Positions 33,601-43,461 of a DNA stretch of 64,000 nucleotides are shown piece after piece; positions within the stretch are counted from its first letter, which is position 1; each line of letters begins with the position of its first letter. A program made the translations under genes and the position numbers. This stretch comes from Galdieria partita (lineage: Eukaryota; Rhodophyta; Bangiophyceae; Galdieriales; Galdieriaceae). The stretch lies in NCBI GenBank assembly GCA_025991245.1, contig BQMJ01000068.1, positions 103,274 through 167,273 on the forward strand, given 5' to 3'. The notes below the pieces were generated by a model. That model did not search any database. It saw only the letters and a program-made list of their open reading frames with translations, and was not told the DNA's origin.

Positions 33601-34500
33601 TTGACAGCTTCTTTATCAATCCATTCTCTTGATAATTGACTTTGAAATTCATTCTGAAATACAGAAATGCTAAAAAGACACTGCAAAATAAAATATAGAA
33701 AAGTAGAAATGTTTGTTACTGTTATTGGAAAGTTTTGAAAAATGTCGACCTCACGTATTGCTGGCGAATTTGTGACTTTAGTGTCTTTTTAGTGTACAAA
33801 ACAGTCATTTTCACAACCAAGCATGCATGCAAGATTCGACAAAATACAATCTATTTTACAATGGTATGCCTTGAAGATGTTGAAAGGGTATTGAATTTTA
33901 AGATCATCGCTATCATTCTCGAAAAGTCAACCAACAAGAGCAAAGATGCTAGTTTAGAGGTACTTGAAGCAACTTTCTGACTGAAGCAAGGTGGCTGTGT
34001 GAAACGAATAAATAGCAAAACAATATTCTCTCAATATAAGCCATCTTAATCTTATGTGAAGTTGGAGTATGTTTATCACTTTAAGAGTCTCCAAAAGAAT
34101 CAATGAGGAATGTTGCTATGTTGACTGCTTCATTATACTAGACAAAATTCATTCACGACGTTCAGCTATGGACAAAAATTGGTCTGTTTATCAAAATTGA
34201 AAGACAAGTCCCAGTTCATTCATGTATTAAAAATTCGGACTCTAAGAGTAAAATAGAAATAGAAAACTCAAGTTGTTTCCTACAAGAAATATATGTGATA
34301 TCATTTAGCTTGCGAATATAAAGTGTGAAGACCGCAAGTCTTTTCAACTACGTTATCTTGGCAATGCAAAGGGAAGTAACATCAAAATCAACTTGATTGG
34401 TTTTTTCTAAACTGTTTGACAAGTTTTATAGGAATGTATGGAGTGTTGGAGTGAAAAAGATATACTTTCTCTTGTTTTTCATAATATCATATTGTATCCA
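33601..34500. other. Non-coding subtelomeric stretch
   Basis: AT-rich, only short random frames (one of 81 codons near 33735 without recognisable features). Nothing supportable is seen. Confidence 0.5.
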
Positions 34501-34501
34501 T

Positions 34502-34512
34502 CGATATAAATA
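34502..34512 (+). promoter_or_regulatory. TATA-like element upstream of 5S rRNA
   Basis: GATATAAATAC lies 23-33 bp before the 5S rRNA 5' end, where a TATA-like element is often found for Pol III 5S genes in plants, algae and fungi. Assigned by position and sequence only. Confidence 0.4.
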
Positions 34513-34534
34513 CTCTTAAAGATTCTTTTCGAGT

Positions 34535-34654
34535 ACGTACGGCCATACTAGTGGCACATGCGCCTGAACCCATTTCGAATTCAGAAGCTAAGCGCCCTCA
34601 GGCTTGGTTAGTACTGAGGTGAGGGATCACTCGGGAACCCCAAGTGCTGTACGT
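34535..34654 (+). rRNA. 5S ribosomal RNA
   Basis: A 120-nt unit with the universal 5S layout. The ends pair (ACGTAC at 34535 with GTACGT at 34649), and ACGGCCATACTAG follows at the 5' side. The internal Pol III control region AGAAGCTAAGC (box A-like) and GGTTAGTACT (box C-like) are present, as are GTGAGGGATCACTCGGGAA and the closing AGTGCTGTA. A T-run (GTTTTA) directly after the 3' end is a Pol III terminator. It stands alone on the chromosome end, about 5 kb from the nearest intact protein gene. No second copy is seen in the window. Confidence 0.95.
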
Positions 34655-34660
34655 TTTATA
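34655..34660 (+). terminator. Pol III T-run terminator of 5S rRNA
   Basis: TTTT tract overlapping and directly following the end of the 5S RNA, as normal for RNA polymerase III termination. Confidence 0.6.
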
Positions 34661-35177
34661 CTTTTTGGTTATAAAAGTCAATGAGGAAGCTACTTTATCT
34701 TTGTAGGAATATTTGCTATTCTAGAATAGAAAGGTAACTTTTATCTGGTAAAGGAGGATGGATCACAAATTACGAGTGCAACAAGTTGAACTCCATAATT
34801 GTCTTTGGATGAAACGACTCTTAAGGATTCATTAAAAGTTATTCACGAATTGTAACCTTAATATTGTAGTATCCATTTTTTCTTGTCACAGGTTTTGTAT
34901 CAACATATACTACATCCGATAGGATTCATCCAATATGAAGGGTTCAAGTGACTCTCGAGATAGAATTCAGGGTGTGCAGCTTATGAAGACAATACCAGAA
35001 TAGAAACAAAGCAGTTCACTGGCTCCTGGAAAACTTTGGAATCTGCAAAGACTTTTCAAAGGGTAGACCAGAATGGTGAATTCTTAAACGTCTTCCAAGT
35101 GCCTCGCTGACAAACTTTCAAGTTTTCAGGAAATTCTGTGAAAAAAGCATATTCGGTGTGAGAGAAAAGTATATTCG

Positions 35178-37001
35178 TTGTGGCTGGGCTTGCTAACCAG
35201 TGGATGGTGGAACTATCCCTTGATAGATAGTAGTGTCCCTATCGACTTTCTCAACTGTTTTGAGACCGAAATATTTGGAACAGATAATCTTTCCCTTCAG
35301 AATCTTATTGAGAAGGTTGACTTTGAGATGCCATCATCTTGTGAAAGCAATGTCAAACCAACCAGTGGCAATGACACTCAAATCCTTTCATTTAGGGAAA
35401 AGTGTTGAACTCTGCCATTTTGGACTTTATTTGGGTTGGTTTGCTTAGTACTTTGGAGAAATAAATGTTTTATGCCAAAAGTACCCAGAAGTTGCTATGG
35501 CTAAGCTTTATCTTTCTATGATCAAATACCTCAACAAAGATCGATTGGAACCATTTGGCTGTAAATATGCTTTTGTAGAGTTTGTGAAAGGCTCCAATAT
35601 TCAGAGAATGTCTTTGTTGGACTTGGGAATAACAAAGGAAAGCAGAGACTGTCAAAGACTGCATCGAAATTGTTGTGAGAACTCCAAATTTTGCTTATTA
35701 TGGATGAGCATAATAAAATTTTTAGAAATGTTACGAAGGAGTATACATTTACATTTACTTAGAAACCTCTTCATGAATTATGTCATTTCTTGACTCTTAG
35801 AGTATTGAATCTTCCAAGGGTAATTTTAGCTCGATATTATTCTTCAATATCTTTTTTTTTTCATTGTAATCTTCGTAGCACCTTATGGGGTTGTTTTACT
35901 TCACACGTTTGAAGATTCACTCCCAATGGTTGGTGGATTGCGTTATCTTCCATTCACTGACCATTAAAGTGACCAAGAATTTGCAGAGTTTGAGAGGCAG
36001 CCTGAGTATCCTGCTTTACTGACCGAGATCGTGAAGCTGTCATGTCATATATGGGAAAAGTACCAAGACAAATAGAATATTTCATTGAAAACATTTATCC
36101 TGTGACTTTAAGAAGTTGGTAGAAATTTATGAGAGAAGCAAGTCGAAACATATTGGTTGTATTGAGAGCTTCAATGAACGAGATAGTAAATCTTTCTTCG
36201 AAGAATTATCAGCTTTACTCTTTCAAAAAGGCAAAATTTTATCCTACAAACTGCATATCGTGACAAGGTTCTTGTTGTTTTTCTGGAAGACGAACCTTGA
36301 AGGTTTTACATCTTCCAACAAAGGATGTCATATTGGAGTCTTGGCTAAAGTATTATGGAGGGTAAATTAGGATATATGATCGATCAATATCGCAAACGTT
36401 TGGGAGCATTGAAAGGGAGCTTTTATGAAAAGTTACTTTTTTGTTCTCTATCAAAACCTATTGTAGCTCCATGGTGTCCGGGATATCAACTGAAATATTC
36501 GTTTTCACTCCATTGAGGCGATCTTCGATATTTCGATGGTACTTTGATTGACCCTATGATTGATTGGATGACAGATGAGTTGTGGTTATATATGCCATCC
36601 AACTTTGCTCGATGGTATTTTATCTATTACAAAAACTTGCCTCTTGAAGAATGGTCCATATGGTTTTTTCAATGATCGATATCTTCGTTTTCAGATCATA
36701 ATTACGGTAGCCCTCGTATTGAACACGATTTTGAAGAAAGTGAGTGTCGTATTTCACAACTTTTGAATGCTATTCGAGGCCCAGCTCTCAAAGTTATCAA
36801 ATTGAATGAATGGCCTTGAAGATGAGAAATTCTCAAAGGAAGAAAGTTGCTTCAAAACTTTCAAGAGTAGTAGTGAGAGATCCGAACGGTATAGATTGTT
36901 CGGACAGAGTTCGTTTTATATATGTTTCTCCATACAAATCTCCAAAGGAAGTGGATGCTAGTCTGTCGTTTATCTACTCTATTGAATGGTCACCTGATTG
37001 A
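35178..37001 (+). pseudogene. Wrecked NTPase-nuclease family copy (D2, subfamily 2)
   Basis: Many stops and frame changes, but the plus strand still shows the gene. Near 35690, ILLIMDEHNKIFRN is a good Walker B (hhhhDE) strand. Around 35930-36030, LRYLPFT...QEFAEFERQPEYPALL corresponds to EPLSFKEFDLWQDLPDYPYIL of the minus-strand gene at 47.2 kb. Around 36630-36700, WFFQ-stop-SISSFSDHN matches YFFQVSISSFYSHN there. Around 36885-36990, DPNGID...IYVSPYKSPKEVDASLS matches DSKGVD...VYVTPLPFKEAKGSLS. So it is a paralogue of that gene that still retains the NTPase half the other copy lacks. 37002-37680 beyond it holds nothing recognisable. Confidence 0.75.
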
Positions 37002-37679
37002 TTGCATTTGTAGCTGTGATTTTCCCAATGAGCCATAGCTAAAATATTTTTCTTAAAGTTTGATATTCTTTAGATTTATTTTTCAAACTGATAGCTTATT
37101 GAACAACCCAACAACTGTATGAAATAATTCCAAACATGACTATTGCAAAGTGCTGTAACGTTGCTTATATTGGATCATTTTCAATGCGCAATTGGAAATT
37201 CATAGGATATTCATTACATCAAGTAAAGCATTCGGTTTTCAAGTTTTAATGAACATTTTTGCAAATGACAAGGATTCATCTTTTTTGTCAGCTGATTGCT
37301 TACGTATCCACCCTTGTCAACCATGGCAACAAGAATGAATGTCCAACTCTTACAAAGGCCAAGCACTGACCACCTCTGATGACAAACAAGTGACTCCCAT
37401 GTATTTCTTTTCGTGTAAGATACTGGTTCAAGTATTTCATTTTTTGCAGTCTGAAACTTTCTACGGTAGTACATGTCGAGGAGTCATGGGTCTTCTGTGA
37501 AAATGCACGATTCGTACGTAATGTTATAATTTCATTGTCGTCTGCAAAGGAGAGTGTACTGTCTACTGTACATTTGCTGGCTGTTCGTTCTTTATAGTGT
37601 TTCTATAGATTCTTTTTGTATAGGAAAGAACGATAATTTTACTAGTGTTTGAATGATGCAAATTTAAAACGATAATATT

Positions 37680-38870
37680 TCAAGATTACTCAACATTGGC
37701 TTTCGACAAGTAATGAACGACGAAATGTAGAGTTCGATTCACCATAAAGTAGAGTATCAAAGTCATTGACTGTTGTTCGCAAATTCATCAACTCGTAATG
37801 CTGCTAGTATATAGAAGAGATGATCTTCGTGTACTCGAATGATTCTCAGTCATTTTTCATCGACCTTGCTTCGATTATTTCCAACAACACTATGCAACAG
37901 AGTCGCATATCGACAGCATACTCTTCAGGAATCAATGCATTTTCGATTAAGAACTTTTTCAAAGTCTACAAAGGATTGTGTTGGCGCATACATACTATGT
38001 CCAATATTCACAGCTGCCATTGGTGTTTGCTCTCTTCCAGCGTTAAAAGAAACTTGTTGTACTGAGCTCGGAGCAGAAATAGTTGATTCTTCTCTCGTAT
38101 CTTCCATTTGCATCACATTCATACTTGGACGAGTACTTCTTCTTTCCATCCTTCCACTATTCCTTTCATATTCTTCATATGGAATACGTCCTAATAAATC
38201 TACAAAAGAATTGCTCAACAAATCAGAAAGTGGTTTCAGTTGTTCCAACCATCCAGGATTGTCTGCAAACACTCTTTCAAGTTCTTCACTAGCCTTGCGA
38301 CCTAAAAAGTTTCGCAAAGATGTAGTTGAACAAACTACAACTTGACAATGAGGAGGTATGCATAACCATTCTTTTCGTATATTCTGTGGTTGTATCTCAG
38401 AGTTGATAGAACTGTAAACAATATTATTATTGTCGTCTTCATAATAAACTCCACTATTCAATATCCCATTCTGATTATCACTAAATTGTCCGGAAACTTC
38501 TTCAGTATACTTGTTGCTTACAATCAACTGAATGGCTGTTAAATCATTCTGTTCCCATCCAAGCTGTGACGCCACTGGATGTAAAAATTTAGCAACTTCT
38601 GCCTTAATCATTGAACGTCCAACACCAGAAGTTGAAATCTGAAAACATTTCAATGTAATACCTATCAAATATACTCTCTCCTTGGTGGTTTCAGTCTCCA
38701 TAGGTGTTTACTCTGAAGAAGATTCACCTTGAATAGCAAGGACAGAATCGTCTTTCATATCTGTTACTCGAATAAGAACATCAGGTCCATTGGAATTTTG
38801 TCGAATAGGAACAAATATTCCATCTTTTGATAAATATATTTCAAAAAATATTTTCTAAGTGTGAAAAGTT
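37680..38870 (-). pseudogene. Broken C-terminal part of NTPase-nuclease family (copy A1)
   Basis: A 258-codon frame (38701-37925) starts METETTKERVYLIGITLKCF. In the same frame upstream, after an in-frame TAA at about 38711-38709, coding sense continues: IFFEIYLSKDGIFVPIRQNS...GPDVLIRV (about 38860-38760). This lines up with the intact proteins (YIPKEANSYSPDIMFKL then FLMVGVACKGRW), so the stop interrupts the nuclease-like domain between its two motifs. Further back the frame is lost. The tail (SVQQVSFNAGREQTPMAAVN...) is shared only with remnant A2. The C-terminal half alone might still be translated, but the lack of an NTPase part argues for a pseudogene. Confidence 0.7.
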
Positions 38871-39284
38871 TCTTCGCTACAAGTATTGATTCCAATCACT
38901 GTCGAACCAACTGCTGAAACATACTTGAGAATAGGATCCACCTTGAAGCTGCTAACGGTTTACTAGACTCTATTGATACTCTTCTATAAGACTATGTCAA
39001 AATATACTCAATTCTCCTAGTTTGGAACAGAAACACCATCGAACATAGAGAGTAAACATATTCGCAAAATTGAAACTACCACTAAAACGAAATTCAAGTA
39101 AACCGAATAGGAGTGAATTTTCGATAGTAACTTTTGATGCCCTTCAAAACAGTCTTTCGACAGACCAACTTGAACAATGTTTCTCCAGCTTGGCTAAGAA
39201 TTGTTTGTACATCTTTGCCTTGTTCATTGCTCGAACAGTTCAGATAACAAACATCAAAATGTTTCTCAAAGTCCAAAACATTAT

Positions 39285-39826
39285 TTAGAATGACTCAAAA
39301 GTATCCAACATAGTATCTCTCATTGGAATATAAAATTCTAAAATAATGACAAAAAGCATAGAAGAAACAGAAATCCTTGATTCTGTTATCATACGAGAGA
39401 GAGAGAGAGAGTTACTGTCAGAGAACGACTTGGAATCATTTTCTCCATTTTCCTTTCTTATTTCATCCTCTGAAAGATAACAAAAGCTATTCCAACTTTT
39501 TTCACATCTATCAATCAATAATATACTAACGAATACCATTGCACAATCGTACAATTGTTTGAAGAACCAATGGTGTTCTTCACGATGACTAGGAAAAGTA
39601 CTTTTAAAACTGACTAGTTATTGTACTCCATATTTGGTATCAAATAGTTTACAGTTTCTTCTGAACAAGGATCCAAATGAAGAACATTGAATATTATTCG
39701 AGAAGGCATAGCATCTTCTTGTCTACTAGTTGCCGAGTCCGACCTCCCCGCGGAAATAAAAAGTGCAAAAGACACAGCTAAAAAGCTCAATAAAACTTGT
39801 AAAAAGAAACGATAAACATTAAACAT
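39285..39826 (-). CDS. Possible small secreted or membrane protein, two exons
   Basis: The ATG at 39826 opens a strong signal-peptide/anchor sequence (MFNVYRFFLQVLLSFLAVSF), continuing to NVLHLDPCSEETVNYLIPNM. A second open block, TFPSHREEHHWFFKQLYDCA...(to TAA at 39285), is in frame if a 26-nt GT...AG segment (39626-39601) is removed, giving 171 aa. A (GA)n-encoded Ser/Leu run lies near 39400. The implied intron is unusually short, so this may be a decayed gene instead. It is not recognisably part of the NTPase family. Confidence 0.35.
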
Positions 39827-39839
39827 TCTAATGACTTTG

Positions 39840-40578
39840 TCAGGCTTTATCTAATCTCGAAACATCGAAAACTTTCTCAGTTTTCATGTTCTAAATTTCG
39901 TCAATAAACAAATACAAATAAAGTTTCTTTAGGACTTTTAATCCATTTGAAGCCATTCTTCTGGACAATCAAAGTAAAAACTTGAGGAAATCAGGGCCGA
40001 TTGGAAATTTGTCAAGTGCTTCATTGCCCATCCATTCTAAAAGTGTAGTCTGAAAGCGAATCCCGTGAGGAACTTGGAGAGCATTGAACACTATATATAA
40101 AGTCTCGTTTCGTAGAGCATCTAGACAAATTTTCCTATTTTCTCTCCTATTCCAATCTCAGACAGGCCAACCCATTTTCAAAAGTTGCTAACGTTTGGAG
40201 GTGTTGGCCAATCGTGCTTTCCACTTCCACGCATTCGGAATGCGTAAGGCAAAGTTGGTTATTCCACACTTGAAAAACCTTTGATGTCGCAAACACAAGA
40301 TGCGTAAAAAGCATTCGAATCTTACAACTTGCGGACTTTCAGTTGACAAGGGAATATTTGATCCTTCTAGTATGAATGCCTTTCAATCTTTCAATATTGC
40401 TATCCATGCCCAAACACAGAAAATGTTTTGTAACGATTATCCTCCATAAAAGACAATCTAATGTTCTATTTGAGTCTATTCTGAATACTTTTTGTGCTAA
40501 CAAACGAAAGCAACCCAATGAGCACAACACAAACGAATTCACTGCTCATTCTTTTACAAATTTTATTTTGGGGCGGCG
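39840..40578. other. 5' flank of NTPase gene B
   Basis: Intergenic. It contains a perfect inverted repeat CGCATTC-G-GAATGCG at 40230-40244 and a related ATGCGTAAAAAGCATTCGAAT about 60 bp further on, both sharing TGCGTAA and GCATTCG. These could be protein-binding sites in the promoter of the plus-strand NTPase gene. No gene is seen. Confidence 0.4.
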
Positions 40579-42690
40579 ATGACGTCTTCAGGTGAAAAGT
40601 GGGTTACCGACGACACGTTCAAGCCTATTGTGGTAGACCGCGAAAGTGACGTGTTGTTTGTGACAAGAAACCTGTTTCAGCTTCATAAAAAACGAAGACA
40701 GCTGAGGGCTGAGACAACTGACCTCAATTACAGGTTGTCCGTCCCATTTGCGCCCCACTTATTTGGCTCCGGCAAAACGACGTTTTGCCGAAGCTATTTG
40801 GAGTTGGTGCAGAGGTTTCGTGAAACTTCCCTGTCGTCTTTTGCTTCAGACCCTTCCAGGAAAGAGTTTTTGGACAAGTTACGTGAAGCCGTTTTACTTT
40901 ATGTGGATATGACAGAGCTCAAACCCATCGATCCCATTGAAGAAAGGCGAAACCTGGAGTGGGCTGTCTACTACTTATTATACCGATTTGCTTGTAAGCA
41001 GAAGGGTTTGTCACTTATGAGTCCTCAAGACGCATACAAAAAAATCCCGCCTCTTCCAGAATTTTTACTTCCTGAGCTGCGGAAGATTTTGGGTATTTCT
41101 TCTGATCAGTTTCTTCTTGTTGCTTTTGATGAAGTTGGTGTGTTGGATACAAGAGGACAATATTTTGATCTAGAAGTGAATGACGAGGGTAGAGTTTTTC
41201 CATACAACGACTTTTTTGGTATTGTTCGGGGACTCTGTAAACAAGACAATGTATTCTTTATTGTTGTTGGGAAAAGCAAGGGTTTAAGCATTAAGAATTA
41301 TACAGCTTCAGTATCAAAGGTGTTATTACATTTTATTTCGTTATCACCGTTAAACTCGTCTAGTATCGTTGAATTCCTTGAAAAAAGTCATCTCGAAGAA
41401 CAGGTTCATTATCGAGTTTGTGATATTCTATGTAGTTCTACTTTTTCAGTAAATGAATTGGCAGAGGCTCTATTGGAGTATACAGGTGGAGTTCCTGGTT
41501 TGCTTACTCGTGCAGTGAATATGCTTTTGAATTATGTACAAACAAGAGGACAGCCTTTTGGGTCGAAAGATGAATGTTTATCATGCATGAAGGAGGATGG
41601 TTTTAGAACAGTTTGCTCTGATCCCTTTGTAACACGTATATCAACTTTGGATGAGGATACAAGAAGTTTGCTTGATATGCTACTAATGATGGCACTATAT
41701 CGTATACCTTTCAACGTAAACGACAGATTGAATTCGGGGTCTTATTTATTTGATGCTGTTACTGAAATGGGACTCTATCGACATCCTATTGATATTAATA
41801 CTTTCCAAGTGCTGTTTCCAAAAGTATTTATTGGAATCTTTGAGGAGCTAACATCTCTGTCCTTGTTAGAAAGGATACTTTTAGGGTCACTTAATATAGA
41901 GCCAGTTGATTGTTTCTTTGCTTCCAAATGTCGAGTATTTGAAGGAATTGTTGCTATGCGACTTGTTTGGATACTTTCGTCCAAAGTACGAAATGAGTTT
42001 AGGGAGTTGTTAGGTAGATTATCTGCCATATGGAAAGAAATGAAACTTCCTATCAATGGACCTTCACCTCTTCATTACATGATGTCGGTTAGTCGTGGTG
42101 AAGCAAGAAGTGAATCAAACAAGGAACGGAAAACTTATGCAAGTAATGAATGGAACGAGATTATTCACGGAGCACTTGGTTTTGACAAAGTCTATATTCC
42201 AAAGGAAGCGAATTCTTATAGTCCTGATATTATGTTCAAATTACAATCTCCCGTTAAACTCAAATTTCTTATGGTGGGAGTAGCTTGTAAAGGTCGTTGG
42301 AAATCGGAAGGAATCGGCTGGTCAGATATTATTGAAGAAGCTAAGAAATTTCTTAAACCTGTTTACGATCAAGTTTTATCCCAAGCATTGGAATTTTATC
42401 ATTGTATGCTTATTATAGTCAGTACAAAATTAGCACTCAATGTTGCAAGCGAGTTGGGTAATCAGAGTCGATGTTATACGAGTGGAATGCGTATTGGAGG
42501 GAATTCTTTTACAATTCCTCCTAATTGTGAACTTGTTATTCTTTGTGAAAGCGATGTAGAAATGCTCATTGACAGAGAAATATTGAATGGACTAGAAAGA
42601 GCATTCTCTACGAGTGATCGACCTGTTTTGAAAAACTTTGGTCTCGGTCTAGTTCAAAGAGTACGTCACAGTTTCTTGAGTTGGCAATAA
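40579..42690 (+). CDS. P-loop NTPase with C-terminal nuclease-like domain, Crinkler/RHS or STAND-like (copy B)
   Basis: Intact 703-aa intronless gene. Residues 20-60 form an N-terminal header (VVDRESDVLFVTRNLFQL). The P-loop is LFGSGKTTF at 61-69: GSGKT is present but the first Gly of GxxxxGK[ST] is His60, a change shared with copy C. Walker B is FLLVAFDEV (D184, E185), the sensor-1-type strand is VFFIVVGKSKG (225-235), and TGGVPGLLTRAV (302-313) is a sensor-2/winged-helix lead-in typical of STAND/AAA-like ATPases. The C-terminal part has a helix with FEG (454-456), SPDIMFKL (D550) and FLMVGVACKGRW (K571), spaced like the E...PD...xxK of restriction-nuclease-fold domains; the acidic partner before K571 is missing (Ala-Cys). 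Role unknown; a DNA-directed or conflict function is inference. Confidence 0.75.
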   Translation: MTSSGEKWVTDDTFKPIVVDRESDVLFVTRNLFQLHKKRRQLRAETTDLNYRLSVPFAPHLFGSGKTTFCRSYLELVQRFRETSLSSFASDPSRKEFLDKLREAVLLYVDMTELKPIDPIEERRNLEWAVYYLLYRFACKQKGLSLMSPQDAYKKIPPLPEFLLPELRKILGISSDQFLLVAFDEVGVLDTRGQYFDLEVNDEGRVFPYNDFFGIVRGLCKQDNVFFIVVGKSKGLSIKNYTASVSKVLLHFISLSPLNSSSIVEFLEKSHLEEQVHYRVCDILCSSTFSVNELAEALLEYTGGVPGLLTRAVNMLLNYVQTRGQPFGSKDECLSCMKEDGFRTVCSDPFVTRISTLDEDTRSLLDMLLMMALYRIPFNVNDRLNSGSYLFDAVTEMGLYRHPIDINTFQVLFPKVFIGIFEELTSLSLLERILLGSLNIEPVDCFFASKCRVFEGIVAMRLVWILSSKVRNEFRELLGRLSAIWKEMKLPINGPSPLHYMMSVSRGEARSESNKERKTYASNEWNEIIHGALGFDKVYIPKEANSYSPDIMFKLQSPVKLKFLMVGVACKGRWKSEGIGWSDIIEEAKKFLKPVYDQVLSQALEFYHCMLIIVSTKLALNVASELGNQSRCYTSGMRIGGNSFTIPPNCELVILCESDVEMLIDREILNGLERAFSTSDRPVLKNFGLGLVQRVRHSFLSWQ

Positions 42691-42971
42691 AGTTTGAATT
42701 CTTACATTCGATCACTCATTCGGTTGTTTTTATGACAAACTGTAAACTAAATATGTTTGAAAACTTTTTTTAAAATGTACTCATTGTATTCCATACTTGG
42801 ATGATGATTGCTGTTAAACAGTGTCAAAAGTTCACAAGTTGTAAAATTGCTTGCATGTCTTTTTGGTTTTTCACTGAGTCTTCAAGTGTATATTTTTAAA
42901 ATGAACTGATTGTCTACTCCAGTATTACTAGAGGAATACCGTTGTCTTGTTGGAATACTGTTGACTTGATG
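42691..42971. other. Convergent 3' region of NTPase gene B
   Basis: AT-rich 3' flank; no gene is seen apart from the small frame described next. Confidence 0.4.
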
Positions 42972-43181
42972 TTACCAGGAAATATAAAACCAGCGACCAT
43001 ATTGTATTAACTTTTGAAACTCAGTTTTACTGGTGTCCAGCTCATGTAACGAACAAGAAAATCTAGTTGATAGTTCTAGAATTAACTTGTTGTCACTTTC
43101 TGAGTTTTCCTTGATTGGACTCTTAAAACCACGAAGAACATGTTGGAAGTGAGATATAGTTGAATCCAATCTTGAAGACAT
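42972..43181 (-). CDS. Possible small protein, 69 aa
   Basis: ATG-started frame MSSRLDSTISHFQHVLRGFK... to TAA. It has amphipathic helical character and even codon use, and sits in the 770-bp gap between the two convergent NTPase genes. No family is recognised. It could be chance. Confidence 0.3.
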   Translation of the reverse strand: MSSRLDSTISHFQHVLRGFKSPIKENSESDNKLILELSTRFSCSLHELDTSKTEFQKLIQYGRWFYISW

Positions 43182-43461
43182 TCTATGAAATGGTAAACAG
43201 AAAAACAAAGAGAGCTTCGTTCTTTCTCATTAACCACAAAGACATTGAATTTGTAACAGTAGATAACGAGTTTATATGTAAACAGTAATGAAATTGTACA
43301 GTTGCACTGCTAAACTCGTTTCAGAATTATTCGACGAAATACGATAAAATAGTACAAAAATAATGGAAAATTGACTTTCTTTACAAAAAAAAATTGAACT
43401 TTTCGAATAATTCTCTCATAAACAAACCAATATGGATAAAAACAGAAATAAGATGCTATTT
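43182..43461. other. Convergent 3' region of NTPase gene C
   Basis: AT-rich, no gene seen. Confidence 0.4.
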
